Source: an uncultured Eubacteriales bacterium
GTDB taxonomy: Bacteria > Bacillota > Clostridia > Oscillospirales > CAG-272
Length of the DNA stretch: 31,811 bases
Reading direction: 5' to 3'
Assembly (NCBI GenBank): GCA_934394585.1
Contig: CAKRQU010000022.1
Location: 1-31,811, forward strand
Positions 9,346 to 17,740 of this stretch are shown here, one piece after another. Position 1 is the stretch's first letter. Every line of letters starts with the position of its first letter. Below the pieces are notes generated by a model that worked only from the letters and a program-made list of their open reading frames with translations, searched no databases and was not told where the DNA came from. Both the position numbers and the translations under genes were made by a program.

Positions 9346-10126
9346 CTCGCGCCTCCTTTCCGAACTTTCCGAAAGCCACATTCACTATCAGCTTTTCTAT
9401 GATGATGCTCAGTATTATCACAGTGAGCGTCCATGCGAACATATCCTCCGATTCCAGATAGATTTTCGCATTGTAAAGCTCGGAGCCTATCGTGCCTTTC
9501 GGCGAGCAGATAACCTCGGCGGCTATTCCCGCTTTCCATGCCATGCCGACGGCGCTTTTCAGAGCCGCCGCAAAATACGGCATCACGCTCGGCAAATAGC
9601 AGTATTTCCATTTTTTTGCCGCGCCGAAACGGTATATGTATGCTGTTTCGGAAACGTCTTTTGAAACGGAAGAAAAGCCTTTTTTTACATTTGAAAACAC
9701 TATCGGTATCACTATGAGAGATGTGGCAATGGGCGGCACGGCGGTTTTATTCACCAGAAAAAGCAAAAGTATGATAAACGACGCCACAGGCGTAGCCTTT
9801 ATCACGGAAAGCGCCGGAGACAAAAGCCTGCCCGCCGCGGGAACAAAATGCGAAAGCACGGCGAGTGCCGCCCCCACAGCCACGCCGCAGGCTATTCCCG
9901 CGAAAACAGAGCCGAGCGAGCGCAGGCATACGAGCGCGAAATCCTTTGTCGCGGCAAGGGTGACGAGCCTTTTCAGCACATTGTGCGGCATGGGAAGAAT
10001 CACCGCTTTTCCGAGCGCGGCGGCGCATATATACCATACGCCTATCCAGAAAAGAAAGCGGAGAAAAGCGCGTAATATGCGCGCCGGAAAATCTTTGTAT
10101 TTCTTTTTTTCTCCTGCTGAAATCAT
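9332..10126 (-). CDS. ABC importer permease, NitT/TauT type
   Basis: 264-residue inner-membrane permease with about six hydrophobic segments (first near residues 17-40, last near 235-252). It resembles the SsuC/TauC/BPD_transp_1 group. The cytoplasmic coupling (EAA-like) region is around SAVGMAWKAGIAAEVICSPKGTIG in the C-terminal third. The ATG start is preceded by GGAG 6 nt away. It lies 16 nt downstream of the substrate-binding lipoprotein gene and overlaps the ATPase gene. The three genes together form one importer. Confidence 0.9.
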   Translation of the reverse strand: MISAGEKKKYKDFPARILRAFLRFLFWIGVWYICAAALGKAVILPMPHNVLKRLVTLAATKDFALVCLRSLGSVFAGIACGVAVGAALAVLSHFVPAAGRLLSPALSVIKATPVASFIILLLFLVNKTAVPPIATSLIVIPIVFSNVKKGFSSVSKDVSETAYIYRFGAAKKWKYCYLPSVMPYFAAALKSAVGMAWKAGIAAEVICSPKGTIGSELYNAKIYLESEDMFAWTLTVIILSIIIEKLIVNVAFGKFGKEARDDKA

Positions 10127-10142
10127 ATATTTCTCCGTAAAA

Positions 10143-11111
10143 TCAGTTTCCGTAGAATGAATCGGAAGGCAGCTTTCCGCCTACAGATGAGGGATTTGCC
10201 TCAAAAAGCACGCCGAGCATATCCTTCATGCATTTCACAGCCTCTTCGCCTGTTATGAAGCATATATTGCAATTGGGCAGGGCTTTCTTTGCGAGAGCCG
10301 CTTTCGGTATTATACCGTATTTTTCGATAAGAGCGGCAGCGCCGTCTGCGTCGGATGTGACATACTCCACGGAAGCCGCAAGTTCGGAAACCGCGGCTTT
10401 GTATGCTTCGGGATGCTCTGTCTTGAATTTATTGGATACCACTATGCAGCCCTGAGCGAGCTTGCTCGTGCTTACCTTGTCCCATTCCTCGGTGATATCG
10501 AGCGCTATGCGCAGGTCGCCCGTCTTATTCAGGAGCGCGCTCGTAACATTCGGCTCGGGAAGAACGCCTATGGAAACCTCTCCCGCGGCGAGCTTGGAAG
10601 CAAGCTCAGCATGCTCGGAAAGATATTCTATCGTCACATCTTTTTCGGGATCTATGCCGTTTTTCTTCAGTACATATTCGAGAACATACTGCGGCGTAGC
10701 GCCCGCACCCGTGGAATATATGGTTTTTCCGCGGAGCGATGAAATATCGGTTATCTCATTGCCGTTTTCGAGAACGTAAAGCACGCCGAGAGTGTTTACG
10801 GCAACGAGGCTGATGTCGGCGCCTTTATTTATCAGCACGGAAGCGAGATTTACGGGCATAGCCGCAAAATCCACCTTTTCGCCGATTACTGCGGCGGAAA
10901 CCTCGGTCGGTGCCGCAGCTATGGTAAATTCATATTTGTTTTTGGTTTTGCCTTCGTCATTGTCAGCCATCAGCTTTGAAATTCCCATACCGGTGGGACC
11001 TTTGAGCGCAGCCATGCGGACGGTGACGGGTTCTTCCTCCTGAACCTTGCCGCAGGCAAAAAGCATGAGAGCCATCGCCAGCACAAGAACAATCGACAGA
11101 ATTCTTTTCAT
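10143..11111 (-). CDS. ABC importer substrate-binding lipoprotein
   Basis: 322-residue secreted lipoprotein. A signal peptide ends in the lipobox LFAC with Cys20 as the lipidation site. The mature part resembles NMT1/SsuA/ThiY-like periplasmic-binding proteins: MAALKGPTGMGISKLM at the start of lobe 1, then DFAAMPVNLASVLINKG, LRGKTIYSTGAGATPQ and a C-terminal helix-rich lobe. Such proteins bind sulfonates, nitrate, pyrimidine precursors or other small anions; this family alone does not reveal the ligand. The ATG follows GGAGG by 9 nt. It is the second gene of the operon, 22 nt behind the Crp-type regulator. Confidence 0.9.
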   Translation of the reverse strand: MKRILSIVLVLAMALMLFACGKVQEEEPVTVRMAALKGPTGMGISKLMADNDEGKTKNKYEFTIAAAPTEVSAAVIGEKVDFAAMPVNLASVLINKGADISLVAVNTLGVLYVLENGNEITDISSLRGKTIYSTGAGATPQYVLEYVLKKNGIDPEKDVTIEYLSEHAELASKLAAGEVSIGVLPEPNVTSALLNKTGDLRIALDITEEWDKVSTSKLAQGCIVVSNKFKTEHPEAYKAAVSELAASVEYVTSDADGAAALIEKYGIIPKAALAKKALPNCNICFITGEEAVKCMKDMLGVLFEANPSSVGGKLPSDSFYGN

Positions 11112-11133
11112 TTTTGTTTTCCTCCGAAAAAAG

Positions 11134-11799
11134 TTATTTCCGCGTCATTTCATAAAGACGCTTTTTGTCGAGAACGGTGATTTTGCCGTTTTCGTATCGT
11201 ATGATACCGTCCGACGAGAGAGAGGCAAAAGCCCTGTAAACAGACGCCCTGCCTATACCGAGAGCCTCGGACATGCGCGAAACATTCACCGGAAAAGTTC
11301 CGCCGTCCGACGGGGCAGCCGTAAAAACGGCATACGCCACGGCGCTTTCCGTATCCGACGTGGAAAAGCCCGTTATTTTCCCGTTCAGAAAGCGTATGCG
11401 CTCCGAAAGAAAGCGGATATACGCGAGCGCCGCCGCGCTGTCCGATAAAAATATCTCGCAAAGGGTACTCTCGGGAATGAAAAGCACTTCGCTTTTTCTT
11501 TTTGCCTTTACCGTACTGACATATTCGCCGCTGCCGCCGAAAAGCGCCGCCGCGCCGAACATACCCCCCTTGTCAATAATGTTCAGCAAAACATCGCCCT
11601 CTCCGTTTTTTCCGTAAACAAAAAGAGCGCCCGAAATCACTATGCCTATTCCCCTGAAAAAATGCTGCGGCGAATATATCGTTTCCCCGCCCGCAAAGCT
11701 TTTCGCCGCGCAGGCACAAAGACGTGCCGCGGTTTTCTCCGACGGAGAGGCGAAAACGGGATTTCGCTCAAGTACTTTTATAAGAATATCGGCTTTCAT
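11134..11799 (-). CDS. Crp/Fnr-family transcriptional regulator
   Basis: 221-residue regulator with an N-terminal cyclic-nucleotide-binding-type beta barrel (about residues 10-120, including the GIVISGALFVYGKNGEGDVLLNI strand pattern) and a C-terminal winged helix (MSEALGIGRASVYRAFASL as recognition helix region). No Cys cluster for an Fnr-type Fe-S centre is apparent. The ATG at 11799 is chosen because AGGAG lies 8 nt upstream; an upstream in-frame ATG at 11889 would extend through the promoter. As first gene of the importer operon it may control that operon and itself. A 20-bp dyad lies between its promoter and its start. Confidence 0.88.
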   Translation of the reverse strand: MKADILIKVLERNPVFASPSEKTAARLCACAAKSFAGGETIYSPQHFFRGIGIVISGALFVYGKNGEGDVLLNIIDKGGMFGAAALFGGSGEYVSTVKAKRKSEVLFIPESTLCEIFLSDSAAALAYIRFLSERIRFLNGKITGFSTSDTESAVAYAVFTAAPSDGGTFPVNVSRMSEALGIGRASVYRAFASLSSDGIIRYENGKITVLDKKRLYEMTRK

Positions 11800-11815
11800 T
11801 CTTTTTCTCCTGAAT

Positions 11816-11835
11816 ACTGTATCATTTGGTACAGT
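11816..11835. promoter_or_regulatory. Possible autoregulatory operator
   Basis: Inverted repeat with arms ACTGTA and TACAGT separated by 8 nt. It sits immediately downstream of the -10 box of the Crp-type regulator gene, a position where a bound repressor would block transcription. Total length is close to that of Crp/Fnr half-site pairs. Assignment to this regulator is inference. Confidence 0.45.
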
Positions 11836-11838
11836 TTC

Positions 11839-11867
11839 AGTATAGCATACTTTTTTCCCCGTGTCAA
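11839..11867 (-). promoter_or_regulatory. Promoter of regulator-ABC operon
   Basis: On the minus strand, a perfect TTGACA (11867-11862), a 17-nt spacer and TATACT (11844-11839). It lies 40 nt upstream of the chosen ATG of the Crp-type regulator. Confidence 0.85.
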
Positions 11868-11917
11868 TAAAAAGAGAAATTTTTTTCAAAAAAGCTATAC
11901 CAATTCTTTCCCTTATG

Positions 11918-11926
11918 TGATATAAT
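11918..11926 (+). promoter_or_regulatory. Extended -10 promoter of murB-whiA-dnaE
   Basis: TGA followed by TATAAT forms an extended -10 element; no good -35 hexamer is found at 16-18 nt. It lies 30 nt upstream of the murB ATG and is divergent from the regulator promoter, about 50 bp away. Confidence 0.6.
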
Positions 11927-11956
11927 TATTATGTATAGTTATGTTCGGAGGTATGT

Positions 11957-12862
11957 ATGAAAGAGGAATTTGCTTCGCTTATCGCTCTGCGCGGCGACAC
12001 GCAGATAAAAAAAGGCGAAGGACTTGCAAAATACAGTACTTTCAAAATAGGCGGAAATGCGCGATATGCCATATTTCCGGAAAACAAAAATGCTCTCGTT
12101 TTCGCCGTCACGGCTTGCCGCGAATTCGGCATTCCCTACAGAATAATCGGATGCGCTTCAAACGTGCTTTTCGATGACGGCGGCTTTTCCGGCGCCGTGA
12201 TATTTACGAAATGGGTGAACAAAACCGAACGCGAAGGCAATATTTTCCGCGCGGAATGCGGGCTTCCCCTCTCGGCGCTCTGCATTCTCGCAAAAAATCT
12301 TTCTCTTTCGGGGCTGGAATTTGCTTTCGGCATTCCGGGCAGCGTCGGCGGCGCCGTATATATGAATGCGGGCGCTTACGGCGGAGAAATAAAAGATGTG
12401 CTCTGCGAAGCGGAATATTTCGATGCGGAAAGCGGCGAAATAAAAACAGCGCCCGCGCAGTCGCTCGGACTGGGCTACAGAAAAAGCGTTTTTCAGCATT
12501 CGCCGTATATAATACTTTCGGCTTCATTCTCGCTGAAAAACGGAAATATCACCGAAATAGAAAGAAAAATGTCTGAAAATATGGCTGCGCGCCGTGAAAA
12601 ACAGCCGATAGAATATCCCAGCGCGGGCAGTGCTTTCAAACGTCCCGAGGGATATTTCGCGGCGAAACTGATAGACGATGCGGGGCTTCGCGGGCTTTCG
12701 CACGGCGGCGCGCAGGTATCGGAAAAGCATGCGGGCTTCATAATAAACCGCGGCGGTGCCACGAGTGCCGACGTCATGGCGCTGACAGAGGAAATACGCG
12801 AAAAAGTATCCGACCGTTTCGGGGTTTTGCTGGAAACGGAATTTATACATATAAAGGACTGA
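11957..12862 (+). CDS. murB: UDP-N-acetylenolpyruvoylglucosamine reductase
   Basis: MurB of 301 residues. This cytosolic FAD enzyme reduces UDP-GlcNAc-enolpyruvate to UDP-MurNAc with NADPH in peptidoglycan synthesis. Visible blocks are TFKIGGNARYAIFP (FAD domain start, about residues 29-42), GCASNVLFDDGGF, FGIPGSVGGAVYMNAGAYG (FAD binding), GSAFKRPEGYFA with the catalytic Ser, and GAQVSEKHAGFIIN. The C-terminal Glu expected near the end lies in LLETEFIHI. The ATG at 11957 has GGAGG 5 nt upstream. It is the first gene of a murB-whiA-dnaE operon. In many Bacillota rapZ and yvcK separate murB from whiA; they are absent here. Confidence 0.96.
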   Translation: MKEEFASLIALRGDTQIKKGEGLAKYSTFKIGGNARYAIFPENKNALVFAVTACREFGIPYRIIGCASNVLFDDGGFSGAVIFTKWVNKTEREGNIFRAECGLPLSALCILAKNLSLSGLEFAFGIPGSVGGAVYMNAGAYGGEIKDVLCEAEYFDAESGEIKTAPAQSLGLGYRKSVFQHSPYIILSASFSLKNGNITEIERKMSENMAARREKQPIEYPSAGSAFKRPEGYFAAKLIDDAGLRGLSHGGAQVSEKHAGFIINRGGATSADVMALTEEIREKVSDRFGVLLETEFIHIKD

Positions 12863-12882
12863 AAAATCAAAGGAGGGGCTGT

Positions 12883-13815
12883 ATGTCGTTTTCATCGAAA
12901 GCAAAAACCGAGGCGGCAATAAAAACGCCGAAACACGAATGCTGCGCAAAGGCAAAAATTTTCGGCATACTGCTTTTTTCGGGCGGATTTTCAAGAGAGA
13001 AAATATCAGTCACCACCGAAACGGAAGAGGCGGCGCTGCTGCTCCGGTCTTTTTTTGAAGAAACTTTCGGAGACAGCGGAGAAATGCGCACAGCACGCGC
13101 CAAAAACGGCGACGCATATACTTTTTCCGTCACGGACAAAAACACGGTGGAAGCCACGTTCGCCTATTTCGGTATAGGCGAGGACGATATGATAGGCGGC
13201 GATTTTTCGCTTTCCGCAGAAAATGCGGTCTGCTCCTCTCTGCTCTGCACCGACTGCGAACGCAGCTTTATAGCGGGCGCATTCATTTCATGCGGATTTG
13301 TCTATCCGCCCGAAAAGAAATATCAGGCGGAATTTGTCATGCGCGATAAAGAATTGTGGCGCATACTGGAGGGGCTTTTGCAAAGGCGCGAGCTCCCGCC
13401 GAAAAAGACCGTGCGCCGTGACAAATGCGTGCTGTATCTTCAGGGAGTGGGCAAGGTTTCCGATCTGCTCGGAATGTGCGGCGCGACAGGCTGTTATTTC
13501 GACCTGCTCAATAATCAGGCTTTCCGCATGACGGCACTGGCGACGAGCCGCTCCACCAATTTCGAAGTGGCAAACATACGCAAAACGGCGCTTTCCGCCG
13601 ACAAATATATAAAAGCGATAGAGGAAATCATCGCGCTGGGCAAATTTGACGAGCTTTCGCCGGAGCTGAGAAAAACAGCAAAGCTCCGCATGGAAAACAG
13701 GTATCTTTCGCTTTCAAAGCTTGCCGAAATGGAAATCCCGCCCGTTTCGAAATCGCAGGAAAGCAAGCGCCTTTCGAAAATACTCGATTTTCTCGCGGCA
13801 ATAAAGGAAAAATAA
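12883..13815 (+). CDS. whiA: DNA-binding protein WhiA
   Basis: 310-residue WhiA homologue. The N-terminal two-thirds is a LAGLIDADG-endonuclease-like fold without catalytic function (KAKIFGILLFSGGFS, then RSFIAGAFISCGFVYPPEKKYQAEF). The C-terminal helix-turn-helix follows FEVANIRKTALSADKYIKAIE and contains LSPELRKTAKLRMENRYLSLSKLAEM. WhiA is a DNA-binding protein linked to division and chromosome segregation in Gram-positives. The start ATG follows AAAGGAGG by 6 nt, 20 nt after murB. The usual rapZ and yvcK neighbours are missing. Confidence 0.95.
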   Translation: MSFSSKAKTEAAIKTPKHECCAKAKIFGILLFSGGFSREKISVTTETEEAALLLRSFFEETFGDSGEMRTARAKNGDAYTFSVTDKNTVEATFAYFGIGEDDMIGGDFSLSAENAVCSSLLCTDCERSFIAGAFISCGFVYPPEKKYQAEFVMRDKELWRILEGLLQRRELPPKKTVRRDKCVLYLQGVGKVSDLLGMCGATGCYFDLLNNQAFRMTALATSRSTNFEVANIRKTALSADKYIKAIEEIIALGKFDELSPELRKTAKLRMENRYLSLSKLAEMEIPPVSKSQESKRLSKILDFLAAIKEK

Positions 13816-13830
13816 AAAGGAGGAAACAAA

Positions 13831-16800
13831 ATGTCGTTTGTTCACCTGCATCTCCACAGCGAATACAGCCTGCTGGACGGCGCTTTCCGCATAGCGGATA
13901 TACCGAAAGCGGCGAAAGCGGCGGGACATACAGCCGTCGCGCTGACAGACCACGGCGCCATGTACGGAGCGGTAAATTTTTATCTCGCATGCAAGGAAGC
14001 GGGAATAAAGCCGATAATAGGCTGCGAAGTATATACCGCCTCGGAATCGCGTTTTGACAGACGCGAGGCGGCGGACGGCGGCAGATATCATCTCGTCCTC
14101 CTCGCAAAAAACGAAACGGGATATAAAAATCTCATTTATATGGTTTCCCGCTCGTACACCGAGGGCTTTTATGTAAAGCCGCGCGTGGATATGGAGCTAC
14201 TGCGCGAGCATTCCGATGGGCTGATCGCGCTTTCCGCCTGCCTTGCGGGATATATCCCGCGGCATATAGCAGCAGGCGATTTCGACGGTGCGCGCGAGCG
14301 TGCGCTCGAATTTGACCGAATATTCGGTCACGGCAATTTTTATCTGGAGCTTCAGGACCACGGGCTGCCCGAGCAAAAAGAAGTAAACGAAGCTCTCATC
14401 GCCATGTCGCGCGAAACGGACATTCCGCTCGTCGCCACAAACGATGTGCATTACATGCGCCGCGCCGACGCCGATACGCAGGCTATCCTGCTCTGCATAC
14501 AGACAAACAGCCGCATAGCCGACGGCAGACCGATAGGTTTTGAAACAGACGAATTTTATTACAAATCCACGGAAGAAATGGAGCGCCTTTTCTCCGCCGT
14601 TCCCGAAGCTATGGAAAATACCGGAAAAATCGCCGATATGTGCAATTACGATTTCGATTTTTCCCATATATATCTGCCGCGTTTCGAGCCGGAAACGGGA
14701 GAATCGCCCGAAGAATTTCTGCGAAAGCTCGCGCTCGCCGGTTTTGAAAAGAAAGTCGCCTCCGGCGAGATAATTTTCACAAAAGAAAATACGAAAAAAA
14801 CTTATACCGACCGCATAGAATACGAGCTTTCCGTAATAAGCAAAATGGGCTACGCACAGTATTATCTGATAGTATGGGATTTCATCGCTTATGCGAAGCG
14901 CGAGGGCATTCCCGTAGGCCCCGGCAGAGGTTCGGGCGCGGGAAGTCTTGTCGCTTATCTCTGCGGCATCACGGATGTGGACTCGATAAAATACGATCTG
15001 ATGTTTGAAAGATTTCTCAATCCCGAAAGAGTTTCCATGCCCGATTTCGATACGGATTTCTGCTACGACAGGCGCGGCGAAGTGATAGAATATGTTTCGC
15101 GCAAATACGGCGCCGATCATGTATGCGGCATATCCACATTCGGCACTCTCGCCGCAAAAGCCGTGGTGCGCGATGTGGGCAGAGCGCTGGGAATGAGCTA
15201 TGCCGATGTCGATATAGTGGCAAAAGCCATCCCTTACGACCCGCATATCACGCTGAAAGAGGCGCTGAGCGGCAGGCTGAAACGCATGTACGACGAAAAT
15301 GCGCAGATACGCCGCCTGATAGATATATCCATGGCTCTCGAAGGTATGCCGCGCCATGCCTCGGCTCATGCCGCGGGGATAGTCATCACGGACAAGCCCG
15401 CCTACGAGCATGTCCCGCTCGCGGTGAACAATGATATGGTGCTAACCGAATTTACCATGGATATCATAGAAAAGCTGGGACTGCTGAAATTTGATTTTCT
15501 CGGTCTGCGCTATCTCACCATCATTTCCGATACGGAAAAGCAGATACGCAAAACCATGCCGGATTTTGATATAACAAAAGTCCCGCTCGATGATGCCAAG
15601 GCTTATGAGCTGATTTCGCAGGGCAAAACGAGCGGCATATTCCAGCTCGAATCCTCGGGAATGCGCCGCCTGCTCGTGAATATGCAGCCGCGCGATATAG
15701 AGGATATCACCCTCGCCATATCGCTCTACCGCCCGGGACCCATGGATTCCATACCGCAATTTCTGCGCAATCGCACGGGCGAATCCGTGCCGGAATACAA
15801 AATACCCGCCCTGCGCAAAATACTCGAAAAAACCGCGGGCTGCATAATCTATCAGGAGCAGGTAATGCAGATATGCCGCGAGGTGGCGGGATTTTCTTTC
15901 GGACGCGCCGATATAGTGCGCCGTGCCATGGCAAAAAAGAAAACCGCCGAAATGGAAAAGGCGCGCACCGCCTTTGTCTACGGCGAAAAGGATGAAAAAG
16001 GCAATCTCACCTGCGAGGGCGCCATAGCGCGCGGGACAAGCGAAGCGGATGCAAATGAAATTTTCGATACGATGTCCTCCTTTGCAAAATACGCCTTCAA
16101 TAAAAGCCATGCCACGGCTTATGCATACACGGCATACCGCACGGCTTATCTGAAATGTCATTATCCGAGCGAATATCTCGCTTCTCTGCTCACATCCGTG
16201 CTCGGCAATGTGACAAAAACCGTGGAATATATCGAAGAGGCGAAAAGCTACAGGATACCCGTGCTCTCCCCCGATATAAACGAAAGCGAAAAGCTATACA
16301 GCGTGGTGACCGACGCGAATGGAAAAAAAGCTATACGCTACGGGCTTCTCGGGATAAAAAACGTCGGCGCGAATATTCTCGATGCCGCCATAGCCGAACG
16401 CAAAAAAGGAAATTTTACATCGTTTGTCGATTTTGTTTCCCGCATGAGCGGAAACGAACTGAACAAACGTCAGATAGATGGACTTATAAAAAGCGGCGCT
16501 TTCGATTCTCTCGGGACAAAGCGCAGCATGCTCCTCGCGGAATATGAAAACGTGCTCGATATCTTTGCCAGAAGAAAAAGCACGCAGGCGGAAGGACAGC
16601 TCGATCTTTTTTCCGCGGGACTTTTTGAAGGAATGGAAACGGAAGCGCCTGCGGCGGAATATAATTTCGCCGAGCGTGAGGAATTGCCGCTGAAAGAAAA
16701 GCTGAGGCAGGAAAAGGAAAGTACGGGAATGTATTTTTCGGGTCATCCGCTCGACGAATACGCCGCCCATGCCGAAGCTCTCGGCGCAAACAGCGCGATA

Positions 16801-17451
16801 TCCGATATACTCATCTCCTTTGATGAAGAAGCCGAAAACGAACCGCAGCGCATTTATTCCGACAATGAGCGCGTGGCTGTAGCGGGAATAATAACATCGC
16901 GCACAAACAAGCAGACCAAAAAAGGCACATCTATGTCTTTTGTCACGCTGGAAGACAAAAGCGGAGAAATAGAGCTGGTTTTCTTCCCGAATGTACTTGA
17001 AAAAGTTTCATATATGATAAATCCCGATTCGGCGATAGCCGTGGCAGGCAGAATTTCGGCAAAGGAAGACAGCGCGCCGAAAATCATAGTTTCCGACGCG
17101 GTGCTTCTCCGACCCGCCTTCAACGGATATGCCACGCCTCTGCTCGAATCTCCCGAAAGCGAACCCGTGCAGAAAACCGGACGCGCCGAAAATGTCTCGC
17201 CCGCGGCACCTGCGGAAACACGCGAGCCGCACCCGAAAAAACTTTATCTGAGAGTGCCCGATATGACGGGGGCTGTTTTCGATCGCGTTTCTGCTCTGCT
17301 CGATATTTTCGCTGGCAGATGCGAAATAATTTTTTACGATATGTCGCAGGGCAAATATATAAAAGCCGTGGGCGCGGGGACTTCGCCGGAAAAAAATATG
17401 ATGAAGCTCCTTTGTGAAATTCTCGGCGAAAAAAACGTCGTGCTGAAATGA
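13831..17451 (+). CDS. dnaE: DNA polymerase III alpha subunit, DnaE type
   Basis: Replicative-type DNA polymerase of 1206 residues. Order of domains: PHP domain (from residue 3, HLHLHSEYSLLDGAF, and LTDHGAMYGAVNFY), polymerase palm with VGPGRGSGAGSLVAYL (about 365) and the metal-binding PDFDTDFCYDRRGEV (about 402), fingers and helix-hairpin-helix part with KYAFNKSHATAYAYT (about 752), and an OB fold (VAVAGIITSRTNKQTKKGT, about 1012). A final small domain (LYLRVPDMTG onward, about 1138-1206) resembles the C-terminal partner-binding region. PHP histidines are retained at the N-terminus. AAGGAGG precedes the ATG; the gap to whiA is 15 nt. I saw no clear terminator directly after it. Confidence 0.97.
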   Translation: MSFVHLHLHSEYSLLDGAFRIADIPKAAKAAGHTAVALTDHGAMYGAVNFYLACKEAGIKPIIGCEVYTASESRFDRREAADGGRYHLVLLAKNETGYKNLIYMVSRSYTEGFYVKPRVDMELLREHSDGLIALSACLAGYIPRHIAAGDFDGARERALEFDRIFGHGNFYLELQDHGLPEQKEVNEALIAMSRETDIPLVATNDVHYMRRADADTQAILLCIQTNSRIADGRPIGFETDEFYYKSTEEMERLFSAVPEAMENTGKIADMCNYDFDFSHIYLPRFEPETGESPEEFLRKLALAGFEKKVASGEIIFTKENTKKTYTDRIEYELSVISKMGYAQYYLIVWDFIAYAKREGIPVGPGRGSGAGSLVAYLCGITDVDSIKYDLMFERFLNPERVSMPDFDTDFCYDRRGEVIEYVSRKYGADHVCGISTFGTLAAKAVVRDVGRALGMSYADVDIVAKAIPYDPHITLKEALSGRLKRMYDENAQIRRLIDISMALEGMPRHASAHAAGIVITDKPAYEHVPLAVNNDMVLTEFTMDIIEKLGLLKFDFLGLRYLTIISDTEKQIRKTMPDFDITKVPLDDAKAYELISQGKTSGIFQLESSGMRRLLVNMQPRDIEDITLAISLYRPGPMDSIPQFLRNRTGESVPEYKIPALRKILEKTAGCIIYQEQVMQICREVAGFSFGRADIVRRAMAKKKTAEMEKARTAFVYGEKDEKGNLTCEGAIARGTSEADANEIFDTMSSFAKYAFNKSHATAYAYTAYRTAYLKCHYPSEYLASLLTSVLGNVTKTVEYIEEAKSYRIPVLSPDINESEKLYSVVTDANGKKAIRYGLLGIKNVGANILDAAIAERKKGNFTSFVDFVSRMSGNELNKRQIDGLIKSGAFDSLGTKRSMLLAEYENVLDIFARRKSTQAEGQLDLFSAGLFEGMETEAPAAEYNFAEREELPLKEKLRQEKESTGMYFSGHPLDEYAAHAEALGANSAISDILISFDEEAENEPQRIYSDNERVAVAGIITSRTNKQTKKGTSMSFVTLEDKSGEIELVFFPNVLEKVSYMINPDSAIAVAGRISAKEDSAPKIIVSDAVLLRPAFNGYATPLLESPESEPVQKTGRAENVSPAAPAETREPHPKKLYLRVPDMTGAVFDRVSALLDIFAGRCEIIFYDMSQGKYIKAVGAGTSPEKNMMKLLCEILGEKNVVLK

Positions 17452-17472
17452 AAATCCCGCCGCTTTTGCCGC

Positions 17473-17620
17473 TCAACTCAAAGTTGAAACGCAAAAACGA
17501 CTGCCCATGCCGCTTTTTTTGCTATGCGTTTTGCGGATTGCATCTCCTATCCGCCTGCTCAACCCGAAGTTGAAGCATAAAAAAACGACGGTTCCCGACG
17601 GTTTTTCAACTTTAAGTTTA
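17473..17620. promoter_or_regulatory. Three similar dyads upstream of the XRE gene
   Basis: Three 15-bp dyads of the form TCAAC-N5-GTTGA lie at 17473-17487 (TCAACT, CAA, AGTTGA: perfect), 17559-17573 (TCAAC and GTTGA arms) and 17606-17620 (weaker: TCAACTTTAAGTTTA). The first two sit in a direct repeat of about 35 bp that continues into AAAAACGAC. They precede the promoter at 17651-17679. They could be operators for the downstream XRE protein or remnants of a duplicated hairpin. Confidence 0.4.
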
Positions 17621-17650
17621 GACGAATTGTGCAACTCAACCAACTTTTTA

Positions 17651-17679
17651 TTGACGTTTTGTTGCAAATGTGATATGAT
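17651..17679 (+). promoter_or_regulatory. Promoter of the XRE-coiled-coil gene
   Basis: TTGACG, 17-nt spacer and TATGAT, with TGA directly before the -10 (extended -10). It lies about 60 nt upstream of the ATG at 17741, and AAGGAG is at 17725-17730. Confidence 0.75.
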
Positions 17680-17740
17680 TTGCTCAGAAGGCGATGACCG
17701 GTGTCGCTTTTCAATATTAAAATCAAGGAGATAAAATATC

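Noticed and set aside
14197..15411. 404-codon minus-strand frame opposite dnaE
   Set aside because: Shadow of the dnaE reading frame; the composition is typical of a complementary frame.
17507..17734. Short frame in the dnaE-XRE intergenic region
   Set aside because: No ribosome site, and it spans the dyads and promoter of the XRE gene; a regulatory reading explains the stretch better.
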